Part shown: positions 23,659 through 34,674 of the stretch, one piece after another | Layout: each line of letters starts with the position of its first letter | Position numbering within the stretch: position 1 is the first letter of the stretch | DNA from: Spongospora subterranea | Lineage: Eukaryota > Endomyxa > Phytomyxea > Plasmodiophorida > Plasmodiophoridae | DNA: 64,000 nt | Direction: 5' to 3' | Assembly (NCBI GenBank): GCA_900404475.1 | Contig: OUQQ01000014.1 | Location: 1-64,000 of the forward strand | Made by a program: the position numbers and the translations under genes | Notes under the pieces: generated by a model | Database searches by the model: none | Told to the model about the DNA's origin: nothing | Seen by the model: only the letters and a program-made list of their open reading frames with translations

Positions 23659-25529
23659 ATGACGCCAACGAAGAGAATCCGGCTGACGTTTGCGACTGAT
23701 AAACCGGGATTACAGCTACCTCGTTCGTCACTGCTCTTGCTGTCGAATCTGCCCAGAGTTTCCGATGTCTGTCGGCTGATCCGCGGGCGATATTTCAACG
23801 ACGTTGCCGATGTCGAAATCAATCTCGAGCTGGGTTCATTCACTATTGAACATGATCAGGATGCAAATATCATCAGGGACGAAGATACAGTGACGGTTCT
23901 TGTGAGTTCAATCCAATCAGGAACTGGCTCTTCATCATCGTCACCGATCACAGAGAGAACGGTCGACGAACGATTGCTGGAGATGGAGAAAAAGGCCAAT
24001 GGCAAGTTGCGGGCGAAGGAATCGAAGAAGAATCTGGTAAAAACGAGGGCAAAGACGACTCTTTTCAAAACCAAACCAAAACGATTGGAGAAGGATGTGA
24101 TTATGAACCCTTTTGAGATTGAAATTGTGGATGAAACCGCTGAATTCGGAAATGATCCCGATTCAAAGCAAGCATTAGATAGAGCGATCGGTGACGATGA
24201 TGGATTGCTGGAGATGGAGAAAAAGGCCAATGGCAAGTTGTGGGCGAAGGAATCGAAGAAAAATCTGGTAAAAACGAGGACAAAGACGACTCCTTCTAAA
24301 ACAAAACCAAAACGATTGGAGAAGGATGTGATTATGAACCCTGTTGAGATCGAAATTGTGAATGAAACCGCTGCTTTCGGAAATGTTGCCGATTCAAAGC
24401 AAGCATTAGATGAGAAATCGTTGAAAAAAATTGCAAAACATAAGGAGAGACGTTTAAGACAGAGACTTGGCAAGAAACAACCGTCCAAATTGATGAAAAC
24501 GGCAGGATCAAAGAAACCAAAAGATGCCGTGGGTTCTATTCGAAACCAGGACTTGGATACTCGGGAAGGTCAATCTAATGCTGAGAATGATGTCAAGGAA
24601 GGAAACTCAGATATGAACGTTGGACCTGTAGCAATGGGGAACCAAAAAAGAAAGCGGAAAGCGTCGACGATTGTGGATGGTTCAATGGCAACGCAGAGGC
24701 CGACTTTCTCTAGAATAACCATTTCCGATTCTAGTGCGATGTTGCCCAGAGGTTCGGATCCTCTAACGCATTTGGTTCTCATTGACAATAGTGGTGTTCA
24801 GGCCATTTTAGGTTCGGGGAGACGGCTGTGGTTCCAGTGAATGATGCACCCGAGCGGGTTGCCCCGGTTGGTATGAATGTTGAACGCGCCAAACGTATGG
24901 GAAGTTTCACATTTCCTATTAAGGATCCCACGTCGGCCACCTGTGCTGATGAACAGCCCGAACAGGCTCCTGGTAGTGGCGGCGACAACCTTCCGAACAT
25001 TGGCACAGATGCCCAAGAGGATGAAATCGAAGAAAGTTACGATCAAGCCCGGCTGAAGTCCACTATGGCAGTTCGAGGTGAACATTTTTTCGCACCCAGG
25101 ACGTTGAGCTATTTTGGCGTGCAAGAAGATGTCGAAGAGGAATGTGCTGTAGATACGGATTTTCAAACGCTTTGTTCAACGGCTGTCAGTGTCGTGTCTA
25201 TTCAACAGATTTCTGTCGGCTCGACCATCGCTTTCAAACGCTTTGAACTTGTTTCCTGGACACCACAGCTATCTGCTTTCGAGCAATATATTGTCGAAAG
25301 TGTCGATTTGAACACCAAAATTGTCACTCTACTGAATTCCGATCAAGTTTCTGTCGAATATTCATTTTCTGATATGACCGATGTGAGATTAATATCGGGA
25401 GAATTACGGCAACAGGATCCAGATGTCGATGATGATATTTTCGCCGCTCTTCAGGCCAAGAAAGCCCAACTATCAGCAATTCAGGTCCCGAGTGATGTTG
25501 TTTGCACCAGTTCACAAAGCAATCTCTAA
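23659..25529 (+). CDS. coilin-like Cajal-body protein
   Basis: The N-terminus (IRLTFATDKPGLQL, then VSDVCRLIRGRYF, then IIRDEDTVTVLV) matches the ubiquitin-like self-association domain of coilin. A long Lys/Arg-rich middle follows. Residues encoded at about 25,200-25,390 (VGSTIAFKRFELVSWTPQLS, then SFSDMTDVRLIS) match the atypical Tudor domain that ends coilin. Coilin scaffolds Cajal bodies, where snRNPs mature; the window's intron density fits a busy spliceosome. The frame changes near 24,800, between the basic middle and the Tudor part. I found no clean intron there, so a cryptic intron or an indel in the assembly must be assumed. The middle contains a 231-nt tandem duplication (separate entry). 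About 590 residues in total if joined. Confidence 0.72.
23974..24412 (+). repeat. in-frame 77-residue tandem duplication inside coilin-like gene
   Basis: Positions 23974-24204 and 24205-24412 are near-identical tandem copies with a 231-nt period, each beginning LLEMEKKANGKL and ending near DSKQALD. The copies differ at scattered codons (for example R/W and P/V changes), so the duplication is recent but not brand new. Confidence 0.85.
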
Positions 25530-25810
25530 ATGTCGTTCAAGTTCACATTCATGTGTTTATCATAAATTATTCGCCGCAAGCTCGTACTATCAGTTCTGGT
25601 TTGGATCACGAAAGGCTGGATCGCATATGCTCGATGAAAGTTTGGAGAATATTAAGAGGTTTATAATGACTTGGTCGATGGCGATAAATACAGATACTCT
25701 AAAATCACCCACCGAGATGACATTTGGATTGATAATCAACATCCCGGGCTTGAACGCTTATAAACGGAGAACTGCTATTCGAATACTAGTGAAAGTTGCA
25801 CGGCGAGCTG

Positions 25811-26331
25811 TCAATGGTCGTCCTCAACGAAGAAATCTGGGCAAAGAGGAGAATATTGATCGAATAATGCATTTGTGTCGTCAAGTCTTTGCTGCTTCAT
25901 CAGATTCTCCTTGCTTTGTGACACGATCTCGTTGATCTGTCCAAGGCACAGCGCTTGGGCATCACGAACTAGCTTCGACAATCGGTCCACGTCTTTCAGC
26001 TGCGCCTTGACGTTGTACGCCTTATCCATACTGAACCGGCGTCGGACAGAGCACTGACCAATCGATCGCTGGCCCGAATGTTCTAGAACTGAGTTGACCC
26101 GGCTGTTTTCAAAAGTGCAGTTCATAGGTGGATAGCGGAGCGCCGACACACAGTATCTGATCTTAAAGGCGGCGAGAAACTGTTCCAACTGAGACGAACA
26201 GCTGTGAGCGTGACACCCCTCAAGGTGACGGTACCGCGTGCCAAGTCTCAGCCACTGTTTAGCCGCTTGCCACTGAACAAAATTCGTGATCAGCGTCAAC
26301 GTCAAATTACTTGGTTCGAGTCTGGGGTCAT
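25811..26331 (-). CDS. small unrecognised two-exon protein
   Basis: Exon 26311-26331 (MTPDSNQ) and exon 25811-26272 join across a 38-nt intron (GTAATTTG...TTGTTCAG) to give 160 residues. The N-terminal half contains WQAAKQWLRLGTRYRHLEG and a Cys/His-containing stretch. The C-terminal half is helical and probably coiled coil (MDKAYNVKAQLKDVDRL, then CLGQINEIVSQSKENLMKQQ) and ends acidic (FFVEDDH). I recognise no family. It lies 82 nt downstream of the FYVE-RhoGEF stop on the same strand and converges on the coilin-like gene, whose stop is 282 nt away. The neat splice and composition make it likely real. Confidence 0.6.
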
Positions 26332-26412
26332 TTTCGTAAACAAGTCAGCAATAGCGAAAGAGCAGAAATTTGTTAGATAGGTACAAAGCAGGGGGAATAT
26401 ATTACAATCAGT

Positions 26413-29091
26413 TTAGCCCCAGGGCAGGTGAACTTCTGAGGAGCACCGGTCGCACACCCGAACAGGTGATGACCGATTAGTTTTCTCAACAATCAGGCGA
26501 GATTTTGAACACGATTTACAAACCAGCCCACCACTACAAGATGAGAGAATGAAATTTCAGTGAGCAAAGTTTTGGGGTATCATACCATTCTCGGCAATGA
26601 TGCTTCCTTCGACCAATACCAAATTGTCGATCGCAAATGAGACAGTTTTTAGAGTCGCCATCGTTCATCCAGTTCTCATCAGCATCAATAAATGACTTCA
26701 CCATGCTCATTGGGGGCATTTCATCACTATCGCTGTCGTCGACTTCAATCTCCACGTCGCTATCATCATCTGGAGCAGCAATCGCTCCTATATCGCTTGG
26801 AAGACATTTATCGCAAAACCGCACGTTCACACCGTTCTTGTTGCCGGCAATGGGAACGCGATTTGATGAACATTGATTGCACGTCAACGCGCCACAATGC
26901 CTGCAGTGATGCCGCCGAACAATCTGAGGAAGCCCGATTAGGGTACTATTTTGAATTGAAGCCTAAACTGACCATTGAAAACGACTTATTACACAATGCG
27001 CAGCTGTTTCCTGCATTGTCGGGGACCCAACTTGCAGGTTGCATGATAGGAAACACGGCAGAGCGGGCAATTTTGGCAATACGCTGTAAGTCTTGAATCC
27101 ACTGGGAGTTGTTATCGCACTCGAACGTCAAGCACATCGACGACCAAATTAACTGCCACGAGTGATCAAATCGCTGAATAGAGGGGGGATTGACGGACGT
27201 ATCGATGCGCCAGCGGATGACGAGACCCGAAGGTGAACGCTTGCAAATTAAAAAAAGATCAGAAAATAGAAAAACGGTGTACGTTTTTCTGCCAAACATC
27301 CGACGAGTTAAGGACCCCTCGGAAAGAAAAACTCTGCCTGGACTGAAAAGCGAACTTGGAGTATTAAATCGTAATTCGATTTCACTGAAAACTGCCGATC
27401 CCTTCAAACGAGCGATGCATTCCGTAGCAGTCGAGGAGCAATCACCAATAATCCGAGCCACAACTGAAAGCTCTCTGAAATCGTTATGAGTGGATGGAGT
27501 GACCTCAAGTATTTGGGACACAACATTGAACATTGTGGGTATTTGACGAATTGGAAGAATGAGGCTCGTTAATAAATCACCATACTCATGAATATCACGA
27601 ATCTGAGATATATCTAGCATATACGAGGAGATTTCGCCAAAAAAACGTGCATGGCTGCTTAGCAAGGCACCAATGTTTTCGCAATGCTGCACCTGCCAAC
27701 TGGATAAAAGCTGGGATATACTGTTGGTGACGTCGGAGCTTAGGTTACCCAGATTATTAAGATTGAGCACTATGTCGTTTGCTAAACTTGAATCTGAAAG
27801 ATAATGCAGATCAGTTTTGCGAAATGCACCAACATCAGACATATGGGTTTTGAATTCAGATAGTAGCTGCCCAAGTAGCTTTTTCCGAAGATCGCTAGCC
27901 TCTATGGCAAGTAGAAATGCACCGATCATTTCGTTGCCTAAGTCGTCCACCTTGCACCTGCCAGCATATTTCCTCACCATTTGGCATGGATTGCACAGCC
28001 GTTTCTTCTTAGAGGGGTGGTTGTATAAAAGCAAAGAGAAGTTCCCCGAGCAATCATGGCATACAACAGCGCCGCATCGGCGACAATGATGCTTCCGCCT
28101 AGAGACATTGAAACGGCGAATACAAATGGTACAGCGAATAAAAAACGTGTCGTCCATCCACTGCGACCGCGACGCACACAGGCCGGATATTGAGGTGTGA
28201 AACTTCGATAGCCACGTCTGAGTCTCCAAAGACCTGTCGGTTTTTAAGACAACCATGTCCCCGTCTGCAACATTTTCGATTCGCACCGCAAAATCATTGA
28301 CTGACTTAACTGATGCACCAAACAAGTCGATGAAGAAATCTGATTGAAGTCGGCCAGCTTGATTTTCATAAGTTCCAATGAGAACATCTGAAAACCTAAC
28401 GAAAAAGCCAGTTAGTATATGTGGAAGGTAATCACTGCAAGATTCACACATAACTGGAATATGGAAATACTTTTGCATTGAAATGGCGTTACTCTTGAAA
28501 ATGTCAACTGATTGAGGAACACTCGGGTTGGATGGCACAGATTCAGATTCTCTTGGGCATCAAAATTGAGAATTTTGCCACCCATTTCGGAAAGCATGTC
28601 CAGACGAGTTCCATCTTCTTTCAAAAAAGCAACGTACGAAGCGACGTCTTCGATAAGCGCAGTCTCATCGAAAGGTGGGGCTTTCAGCAGAATTCGGGGC
28701 TGATCCAGAGCTAAACAGAAAAGCTGCCTTCCTGACATCCTACAAAACAGTCAAAAACCTTTGCCACCAATGAAGAAAATTCTCCATACCCTGATACGCG
28801 TTCGGAACTACTGGCAACTGCAAGACAGTTACGAAGGCGTTCGCTTCTTGCAACTTCGTCCAGAGCCGTGCGCGAAAGAAACGCCAAGTCGCAGTAATTT
28901 CGCATTTGCCGCCGGAAATCCTCTGGATTGATCATATCTTTTCGCAACAAACAGTGCATCGCTCTGATCTTCACCAGCTTGCGCAGGTAGCTGCGCAGGC
29001 ATCGTGCCCCCGGTGGACGAATACCCTGAAACGCGGATATGATTGCCGAAAGCCGGCTCTCAAACAGCAGGTGATCGGGATCAATTTCCAT
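26413..29091 (-). CDS. multi-FYVE Rho guanine-nucleotide exchange factor
   Basis: Five exons (26413-26533, 26586-26923, 26973-28434, 28509-28739, 28790-29091) join exactly in frame to 817 residues; introns are 49-74 nt. In order: an N-terminal helical region; a stretch like the second half of a PH domain (DMVVLKTDRSLETQTWLSKF); FYVE 1 (CTICIRRF, RRKHHCRRCG, RLCNPC); a divergent DH domain whose last helices read LILPIRQIPTMF; a PH domain (YTVFLFSDLFLICKR); FYVE 2 (CALCNKSF, RRHHCRHCG, RFCDKC); an acidic linker; and FYVE 3 (CLICDRQF, RRKHHCRECGG, RVCDRC). All three FYVE fingers keep the paired cysteines and the R(R/K)HHCR motif that binds phosphatidylinositol 3-phosphate. The protein should activate a Rho/Rac/Cdc42 GTPase on endosomal membranes. 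FYVE 2 and 3 are each split by an intron right beside the RHHC motif. The donor at 28508 is the least certain. Confidence 0.85.
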
Positions 29092-29418
29092 CCCCAATCA
29101 CTTGATTGCAACACTAGATACTCATAATTTAAGAGAATGAAACGCGTATCAGCTGACCGCAGTGCAATACAGCACTGAACAAAGCCACATACACTGCATA
29201 CACGACACCACCCACGAGTGCGTCATGAAAATTCAGACAGTCCACGCAGTACAACGGTCATCGGGAAAACCGTTGACTGCACAACACGGAAAGCGCTTTG
29301 TTCGGCTCTGAAACTCTCGGAATTGAGTGGTAATAGCATTGGTAATAAATCACCCCTGAAGGTCGGTAATCTGTGGAAGCTGATGGGAATTTACAAGTTG
29401 ACTATAGATTGTATTCGA
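29092..29418. other. intergenic spacer
   Basis: 327 nt between the start of the FYVE-RhoGEF gene and the stop of CDC45, both on minus. It holds the RhoGEF promoter and the CDC45 3' end. No coding signal. Confidence 0.3.
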
Positions 29419-31161
29419 TTAAATGAGATGGTTGACTAAAGTTTCTAGAAACGGTTTCAAGTCCTCTTTGGCGATTTCGACAATGGAGGCCTCGAATCCA
29501 TCTTGTCGGGCTCGAGCTTTTGTCAAGACCGCTGCGTCTGTAAATCCAATGGAGAACGAGTTACGCTGCATGCCGACACTTGCTTGAGACCGAGGGATGC
29601 CGATAACAAGGTATGATCCCCTTTCTTCTATGTATGAACAAAGTACAAATGGAAGCAGTTTAACTTTTCGGTTGAGCGCCGAACCTGAACCAGTTCGCAT
29701 GCGTTTTTTTTGTGTAGTGGACTGTTCAATTAGCATAGCTTCATACGAATCAATGAGAAACAAAGCAAGCTGAGTGAGGGCCAGAGGTCGCGCAAACAAA
29801 CTGTACTGCTCGGACCTATCGAGAAGGCAAAGCCGATACTTTCCAGTAGATGTGATTGCCTTCCTTGCAAGCAAAGCATGCCCATGATGTGCTACTTTCC
29901 TTTGAAGATTGATTGCAAGCTCAAGTCCGCGTTTAGTAAGTTTGGTACTGCCGAACCTGAGAGAATCATGTGACCTCCAGAAGTTAGCTTCCCAACTATT
30001 TAGGCCATCGGCGGATTGATTGCATTCGAGCAACGCTGTCACAACGTGGACCATGTCGGACGCGGACACAATCAAACCATCTTCGTATCTACGCGTAAAA
30101 GAGGGCAGAAACAAATCGCTTTGTTCAAGACCATATTCCTGAGCGTACTTATCAAGCTCCTTCCTTAGTCTATCTTTGCAGTCGGCTCTCATCAGAAGGT
30201 AAGGAGACCTTGATTCTTGCTTGGGAATCCCGAGCTTCGCTAAAATCAAATTGAGGTGTTGTCGCCCCATGTCACGCCAAACTTTCAGCCTTGTTGCAAC
30301 GCTTCTTGTATGGAACATAGAATCAAATAAATTCCAATGACGTAACATCACGAACATGAATTCTTGTGTTTCAAATGAGATTGTTCCCTCAACAGGCACT
30401 TGAACTTGAGCCTCGTCAGGAGCAGCGGATTCGTCCCCATTAGCGTCGTTGCTTTCTGGGACGTTTTTGGCAAATACTTCTTGCATGAACACATCCAGTT
30501 CATTTTGATAGGTCCACTTTGATATTCGTTGATACAGCCATTGATCAGTGAGGCCGACAATGGCGCTCCATAATAGGTCATTGTCATCTTTCGAAAGCTG
30601 TTGAGCCAAATCATATGCCAGAGCAGCAGCAGAGACGTCATAGAACGATCCACTATAATGTTCTGCAACTCTCCTTCGCCGATCTGCGAGCAATCTCCTG
30701 TTGACATGATCGTCGTCGTCATCTGAAGAGAGATTATCATCGCTAGGAAATGTGGGATGTTCGGTGCTGCTGTCCAAACAGACTACGAAGTGGTTGTCTT
30801 GGCGAACATTGGACAAGTGGTATGGCCTATGTGAATCCAAAATATAAATATGTAGCTCGGCGCGACCCGGGTCATCCGCCTTGAATAACTGCTCCAAATC
30901 GACGCCAGATCCGCAATTCACCATGATAACGGAACGAACCGAATTGGGCAGCGTTTGCCCTGCATCCTGCAGATCTTCATACGACGCAACCGGAATGACC
31001 TTGTACTGAATATGGTCCATCCGCAGCAGCGACGTTAGAATATGGCAGGCGCAGACCGAATCGCATTCCGCCGATACGAACAGCAAAACAGGCGAGGCTG
31101 GTGACGACGCTGCCCTGATATCCCTGTACGCCTCGCCTAGCTGGTCTCGCAGCACCAACAT
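29419..31161 (-). CDS. CDC45: replication factor CDC45
   Basis: A single uninterrupted exon of 580 residues, the usual CDC45 size. The N-terminus (FVSAECDSVCACHILTSLL, then YKVIPVASYEDL) and YILDSHRPYHLSNV are the degenerate DHH-phosphoesterase core characteristic of CDC45. An acidic block (SSDDDDDH) near residue 145 and the LWSAIVGLTDQWL segment follow, and the C-terminal RFGSTKL and SFSIGFTDAA regions also fit. CDC45 joins MCM2-7 and GINS in the CMG helicase that opens DNA at origins and travels with the fork. Being intronless in an intron-dense window is notable, but the frame and length give no sign of retroposition such as truncation or a poly(A) tail. Confidence 0.95.
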   Translation of the reverse strand: MLVLRDQLGEAYRDIRAASSPASPVLLFVSAECDSVCACHILTSLLRMDHIQYKVIPVASYEDLQDAGQTLPNSVRSVIMVNCGSGVDLEQLFKADDPGRAELHIYILDSHRPYHLSNVRQDNHFVVCLDSSTEHPTFPSDDNLSSDDDDDHVNRRLLADRRRRVAEHYSGSFYDVSAAALAYDLAQQLSKDDNDLLWSAIVGLTDQWLYQRISKWTYQNELDVFMQEVFAKNVPESNDANGDESAAPDEAQVQVPVEGTISFETQEFMFVMLRHWNLFDSMFHTRSVATRLKVWRDMGRQHLNLILAKLGIPKQESRSPYLLMRADCKDRLRKELDKYAQEYGLEQSDLFLPSFTRRYEDGLIVSASDMVHVVTALLECNQSADGLNSWEANFWRSHDSLRFGSTKLTKRGLELAINLQRKVAHHGHALLARKAITSTGKYRLCLLDRSEQYSLFARPLALTQLALFLIDSYEAMLIEQSTTQKKRMRTGSGSALNRKVKLLPFVLCSYIEERGSYLVIGIPRSQASVGMQRNSFSIGFTDAAVLTKARARQDGFEASIVEIAKEDLKPFLETLVNHLI

Positions 31162-32775
31162 TCAATGAGACGTATTGACAGGTGTTTGTTCTGAATCGTG
31201 GGAAGAGGAGTGAACGGAGTCTGTAGATGATAGATACCGGGTGTAACGAGTCCAATGTGGTTCACTGACTATAGGAGGCTTTCGTCTGTCAGGCGCCAAA
31301 CGCTATACGATACACGCCAACCAGTCAGTTATAACATATAGCACGACCTGATGGTTTAGCACCTCAAGCGGCACGTGGGCGATCACGGACGGGCAACGAC
31401 GGTAGTGGGCCGATCGTCGAGTGAAATAAATTAGACGGATGGACCCGCGATTGATACTCACTTGCCACGAGATCGCAGTTTGCAGTGGGTGAGCTAGAGA
31501 CGCGCAACCATCCCCCACCGCCGCACTTGTACAACTCGATAAGGTGCAATGGCGCGAAATCTGGGCAATCTCCAGACGTTGGGTTCATTCCTCTGCACAT
31601 CTGGCAATATTTCTACAACGGATCATTGGTCCAGCGATTCCCATCGCGTTTAGTTACACTAATCTCGAGCCCAACCAAATTGTCAAAACAATCAACTTTT
31701 CGATCAAACTGTCAACACATTGCCCTAACAACAGTCAGCAAAGCACCAATCGCGTCTTTATTGTGTTTTTTTTCTGTGAATATTCGACGTTGATCTCATC
31801 CTCTGGTCTGTACGTACAGTAATTTCAAATGTTACGGGTTCCATCGTCAAGAGCAAACAGGGTATCATTAATAGTCCGTGGACAGACCAACAGTCAATGT
31901 GGTTGGTCAAGTCGGGATTAGTTTGACTATACAGATTGGCGATTCGTACTCAGAAGGTCATTATTGGCCATGGATCATCCTGCTCCCCAACCCAGCTCGA
32001 CAATCAAGATCGCTGCGATAGCGAAAGGCTGGCCCGCTTCCGTCAATTTGTACCGCTTTCCCACGGGTCCGTACACTTGATCAGAGGAATATTTCGATAG
32101 ATGGCCAAGCTGAATTGTAAAAATGCAGGGTGGTTGTCTTCAAGCGCTTTATGTACTACCTTGTTGGTTAGTTTAGCCAATATATACATATATCTGCCAA
32201 GACTTACGAACTTGCAAAGACTTGAAGGTCTTTTGGGGAGTATTCACCAAAGTGTGTTTTACAGGGGGAGGGGCGACCCCTTTATCCTGGCACTAGGAGA
32301 CTTGGCACAACAACAGTCAAACGCAAAGCAAACAAGAAAGAATCAGAAAGTCAACGGCGTAACTCAGCACATTTGTTCCAACGACGATAAATAGGTTCGC
32401 TATTCTCACTCCTCTCTGGATTGTTGGTGTTCATCCGCTGTTCAGAATTGCTCGCACTCGGTCTGTAAACTGTAATTCCTAACTTTCGGTATAATCATAC
32501 TTGACCGATCACCTTAGATGAACAGTAGTGTTTTACCAACCGTAAATGATCAAGATAATCACGTGAACATCATGAGATTTGTTTTCATTCTACAACGTCC
32601 CGTATTGTCATTTCGGAACGTTGCCACACATCTGCTTCGCAACGGCAACTATGCTTACGGCAAGAGATCACTACCTTTTATGTCATGGAAGTCTTCAACC
32701 CAAGTCCAGCAAACACGGGGCAAATCCCAGAAGAATCCACGTATTCCATCTCCATGAAAAATTGTGTCCTGTATC
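31162..32775. other. 1.6 kb without a supported gene
   Basis: Short open frames occur on both strands (31,303-31,822 and 32,101-32,394), but their composition is not protein-like and none resembles a known family. The first few hundred bases must contain the CDC45 promoter. Confidence 0.4.
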
Positions 32776-32926
32776 AGATAGCCAGGGCCTGCGTCGTAAC
32801 AGATTAACAGTCGAAGGGCGCTCTCGCCATGGCGACAATAGGACCATGCTTGAGAAGCTTGTTTTTCGCCATGGCGAGAGCGCATTCGACTGTTAATCTT
32901 TTGCGACGCCGGCTTTAGCTATTGGG
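32776..32926. repeat. 150-bp imperfect hairpin element
   Basis: Left arm about 32776-32836 and right arm about 32866-32926 are reverse complements around a 29-nt loop. The inner 32-33 nt (32802-32834 against 32867-32898), containing CTCTCGCCATGGCG, match except for one G/T change and a one-base bulge. The outer halves diverge gradually (ATAGC...GCC.GCGTCG). It has MITE or hairpin-RNA form. No target-site duplication is obvious. Confidence 0.75.
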
Positions 32927-33792
32927 AAAACTCGAATGGCTTTGTCCTACTCGAAACCGATTGAGTTGTTTTGACGCCAATCTGATTTCGATATGTGTCG
33001 ATGACAATACTACTGTTCCAAAGCCTCATCGTCCTGGGCACCACGATATTGTCCCGCCGGCCAGCACAATGACGTATCCGGTGCCGAGTATCGGGGTCTC
33101 CGGCGATCAGCGCCCGCCAAGCCCATTATCGACGTGTCGCTTGTTGTCTGTCAGAACGAGTTCCAATCAGATCAGACAAACCCTTTCGCTGCGGCCCGTT
33201 GTCCATTTCCAGGGTCCGATTTGACTAAATCTACACAGAACGTGTTAACTTGGTGTACAGTGCCTCAATCTTGAATGCTGAATCGGACGCGTTCTCGTCT
33301 AACACGACAAATGTGCCAGGCTTCTATGTCCATACAGACCCTCATTAACACATTTTCGAAACATGCTGTAATTACACAAAGGTCGTTGATGGACCTATGC
33401 AAATGACTCAGCCGGGCTTACCGAAGTCAAACCCATCTGGCATTAGGGACTCGGTTCGGCGGAAACCCCAGTAAGATCGGCAGATCGCACGTACGAAACA
33501 ATGGTGCTCTTGGTGTCGACAACACACATCATGTCGTTCCGCCTTCAACACCGCAGCTATGTTGTTCTGGCAAGAAGGTGAAGGGAATTCAGGACGATTT
33601 TGTGGATATGACAAGGGGTGGGAATTGGATGATAATTTCACCGGCTCGCATATCGAGATGAGTTGGGATTCTCATTTTTCAGGTTCGCCTCCGACGCAGG
33701 GACCTCTAACGGGGAAGGCGTTGAACGACCAGGAGCGCGGGCTGCTCATACCGACCCAGGGAACTGATGGGCGTTCATGTCAGATCGCCTAA
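32927..33792 (+). other. possible multi-exon gene, unresolved
   Basis: Three plus-strand stretches look coding: about 32,995-33,224 (open in two frames), about 33,245-33,345 (LVYSASILNAESDAFSS) and 33,400-33,792. The last reads VDGPMQMTQPGLPKSNPSG, then a donor-like GTAAGAT at 33,471 and an acceptor ACCGCAG near 33,554, and ends LTGKALNDQERGLLIPTQG before a stop at 33,790-33,792. I could not join them into one consistent model and recognise no family. Confidence 0.3.
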
Positions 33793-33871
33793 CGCCTCAC
33801 GGTCGATCGTCTGGATTGGCGACGCTGCTACACGCCCAACACACACCTAATTCCGATAGCGCCAACTGAAA

Positions 33872-34520
33872 CTACATGGGATTCTGAATTTTCTCTATAA
33901 GGAACAGTTGCCCATCGCGATTCGACAGTTCGTTCTGTACGAATTCGTTGAACGCTTGCCTGGTTGGGAAGGCGGTCGGCGCGTGCAGAAACGAGTCGGA
34001 ATTGTACATGACCCCGTCGTCACCGCGATATAGCGCCATCCAATGCCGACCCCAGGGCGACCAGACGCGCGGTCTCTTGATGTTCATCAGGAACCCCCGC
34101 AGGTGATTGTCGTCGCCGGGACCCAGATCGACGCTATCCACAGCTGAATCATTCACGAGGCGTTCCACCATCAGAAAGGCCCCGATCAATGCTGGCTCGA
34201 AAATTCTTACCGAGGCGCTTATCGAACCATCGTAGGCAATATCCAAGTCTGGCCAAAGCCAGGTCGACCACATTCACATCGAAATTGCCGATTCGCAGAA
34301 CCGATCGATGCGCGTTGAACAGAGTGGATGGGTCCAATTCCGAGCAGATCCCATCGAGCACCGAATGGGACACATATGGCCCTTGCAGCTATCAACAACA
34401 CGCCTCCAGATTCAGAAATGGCGTCGGGCGAGAGCCGCGCGAGGACCTAACCAGATTGTTTATGGCGTGAACGGCGCACAGCGACAGTGATTGGCGCTCG
34501 TGGTAGTCGGGTGGCGCCAT
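33872..34520 (-). CDS. Josephin-domain deubiquitinase
   Basis: Three exons (33872-34143, 34211-34388, 34452-34520) join exactly in frame to 172 residues; introns are 67 and 63 nt. The whole protein is one Josephin domain of the JOSD1/JOSD2 type. The catalytic cysteine is in ERQSLSLCAVHAINNL at the N-terminus; GNFDVNVVDLAL and LRWFDKRL follow. The catalytic histidine is in GRHWMALY and the third catalytic residue in YNSDSFLHAP. Size matches JOSD proteins and there are no ataxin-3 ubiquitin-interacting motifs or polyglutamine. It should cleave ubiquitin from substrates in the cytosol or at membranes. The catalytic Cys lies in a 23-codon first exon that a plain ORF search misses. Confidence 0.92.
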
Positions 34521-34674
34521 CTACACCCGGGCGTTCGGCACCCCGGATAAACGAATGCCGCGTGTGTCGCCGTCCCCGCTCTGCGGAATATGTTGTTCAT
34601 CTGACCGAACCGATGGCAAAAGCACCCCCCAATTCAACAGTACGATATGCGATTTGAGTGATCAACGTGTTCCA

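Noticed and set aside
23856..24488. 210-codon minus-strand ORF opposite the coilin-like gene, Phe/Ser-rich and membrane-like
   Set aside because: Reverse complement of a Lys-rich tandem-duplicated region; its hydrophobicity is a complement artefact.
25423..25935. 170-codon plus ORF overlapping the end of the coilin-like gene
   Set aside because: Overlaps the coilin Tudor end in another frame and then the antisense of the better-supported two-exon minus gene.
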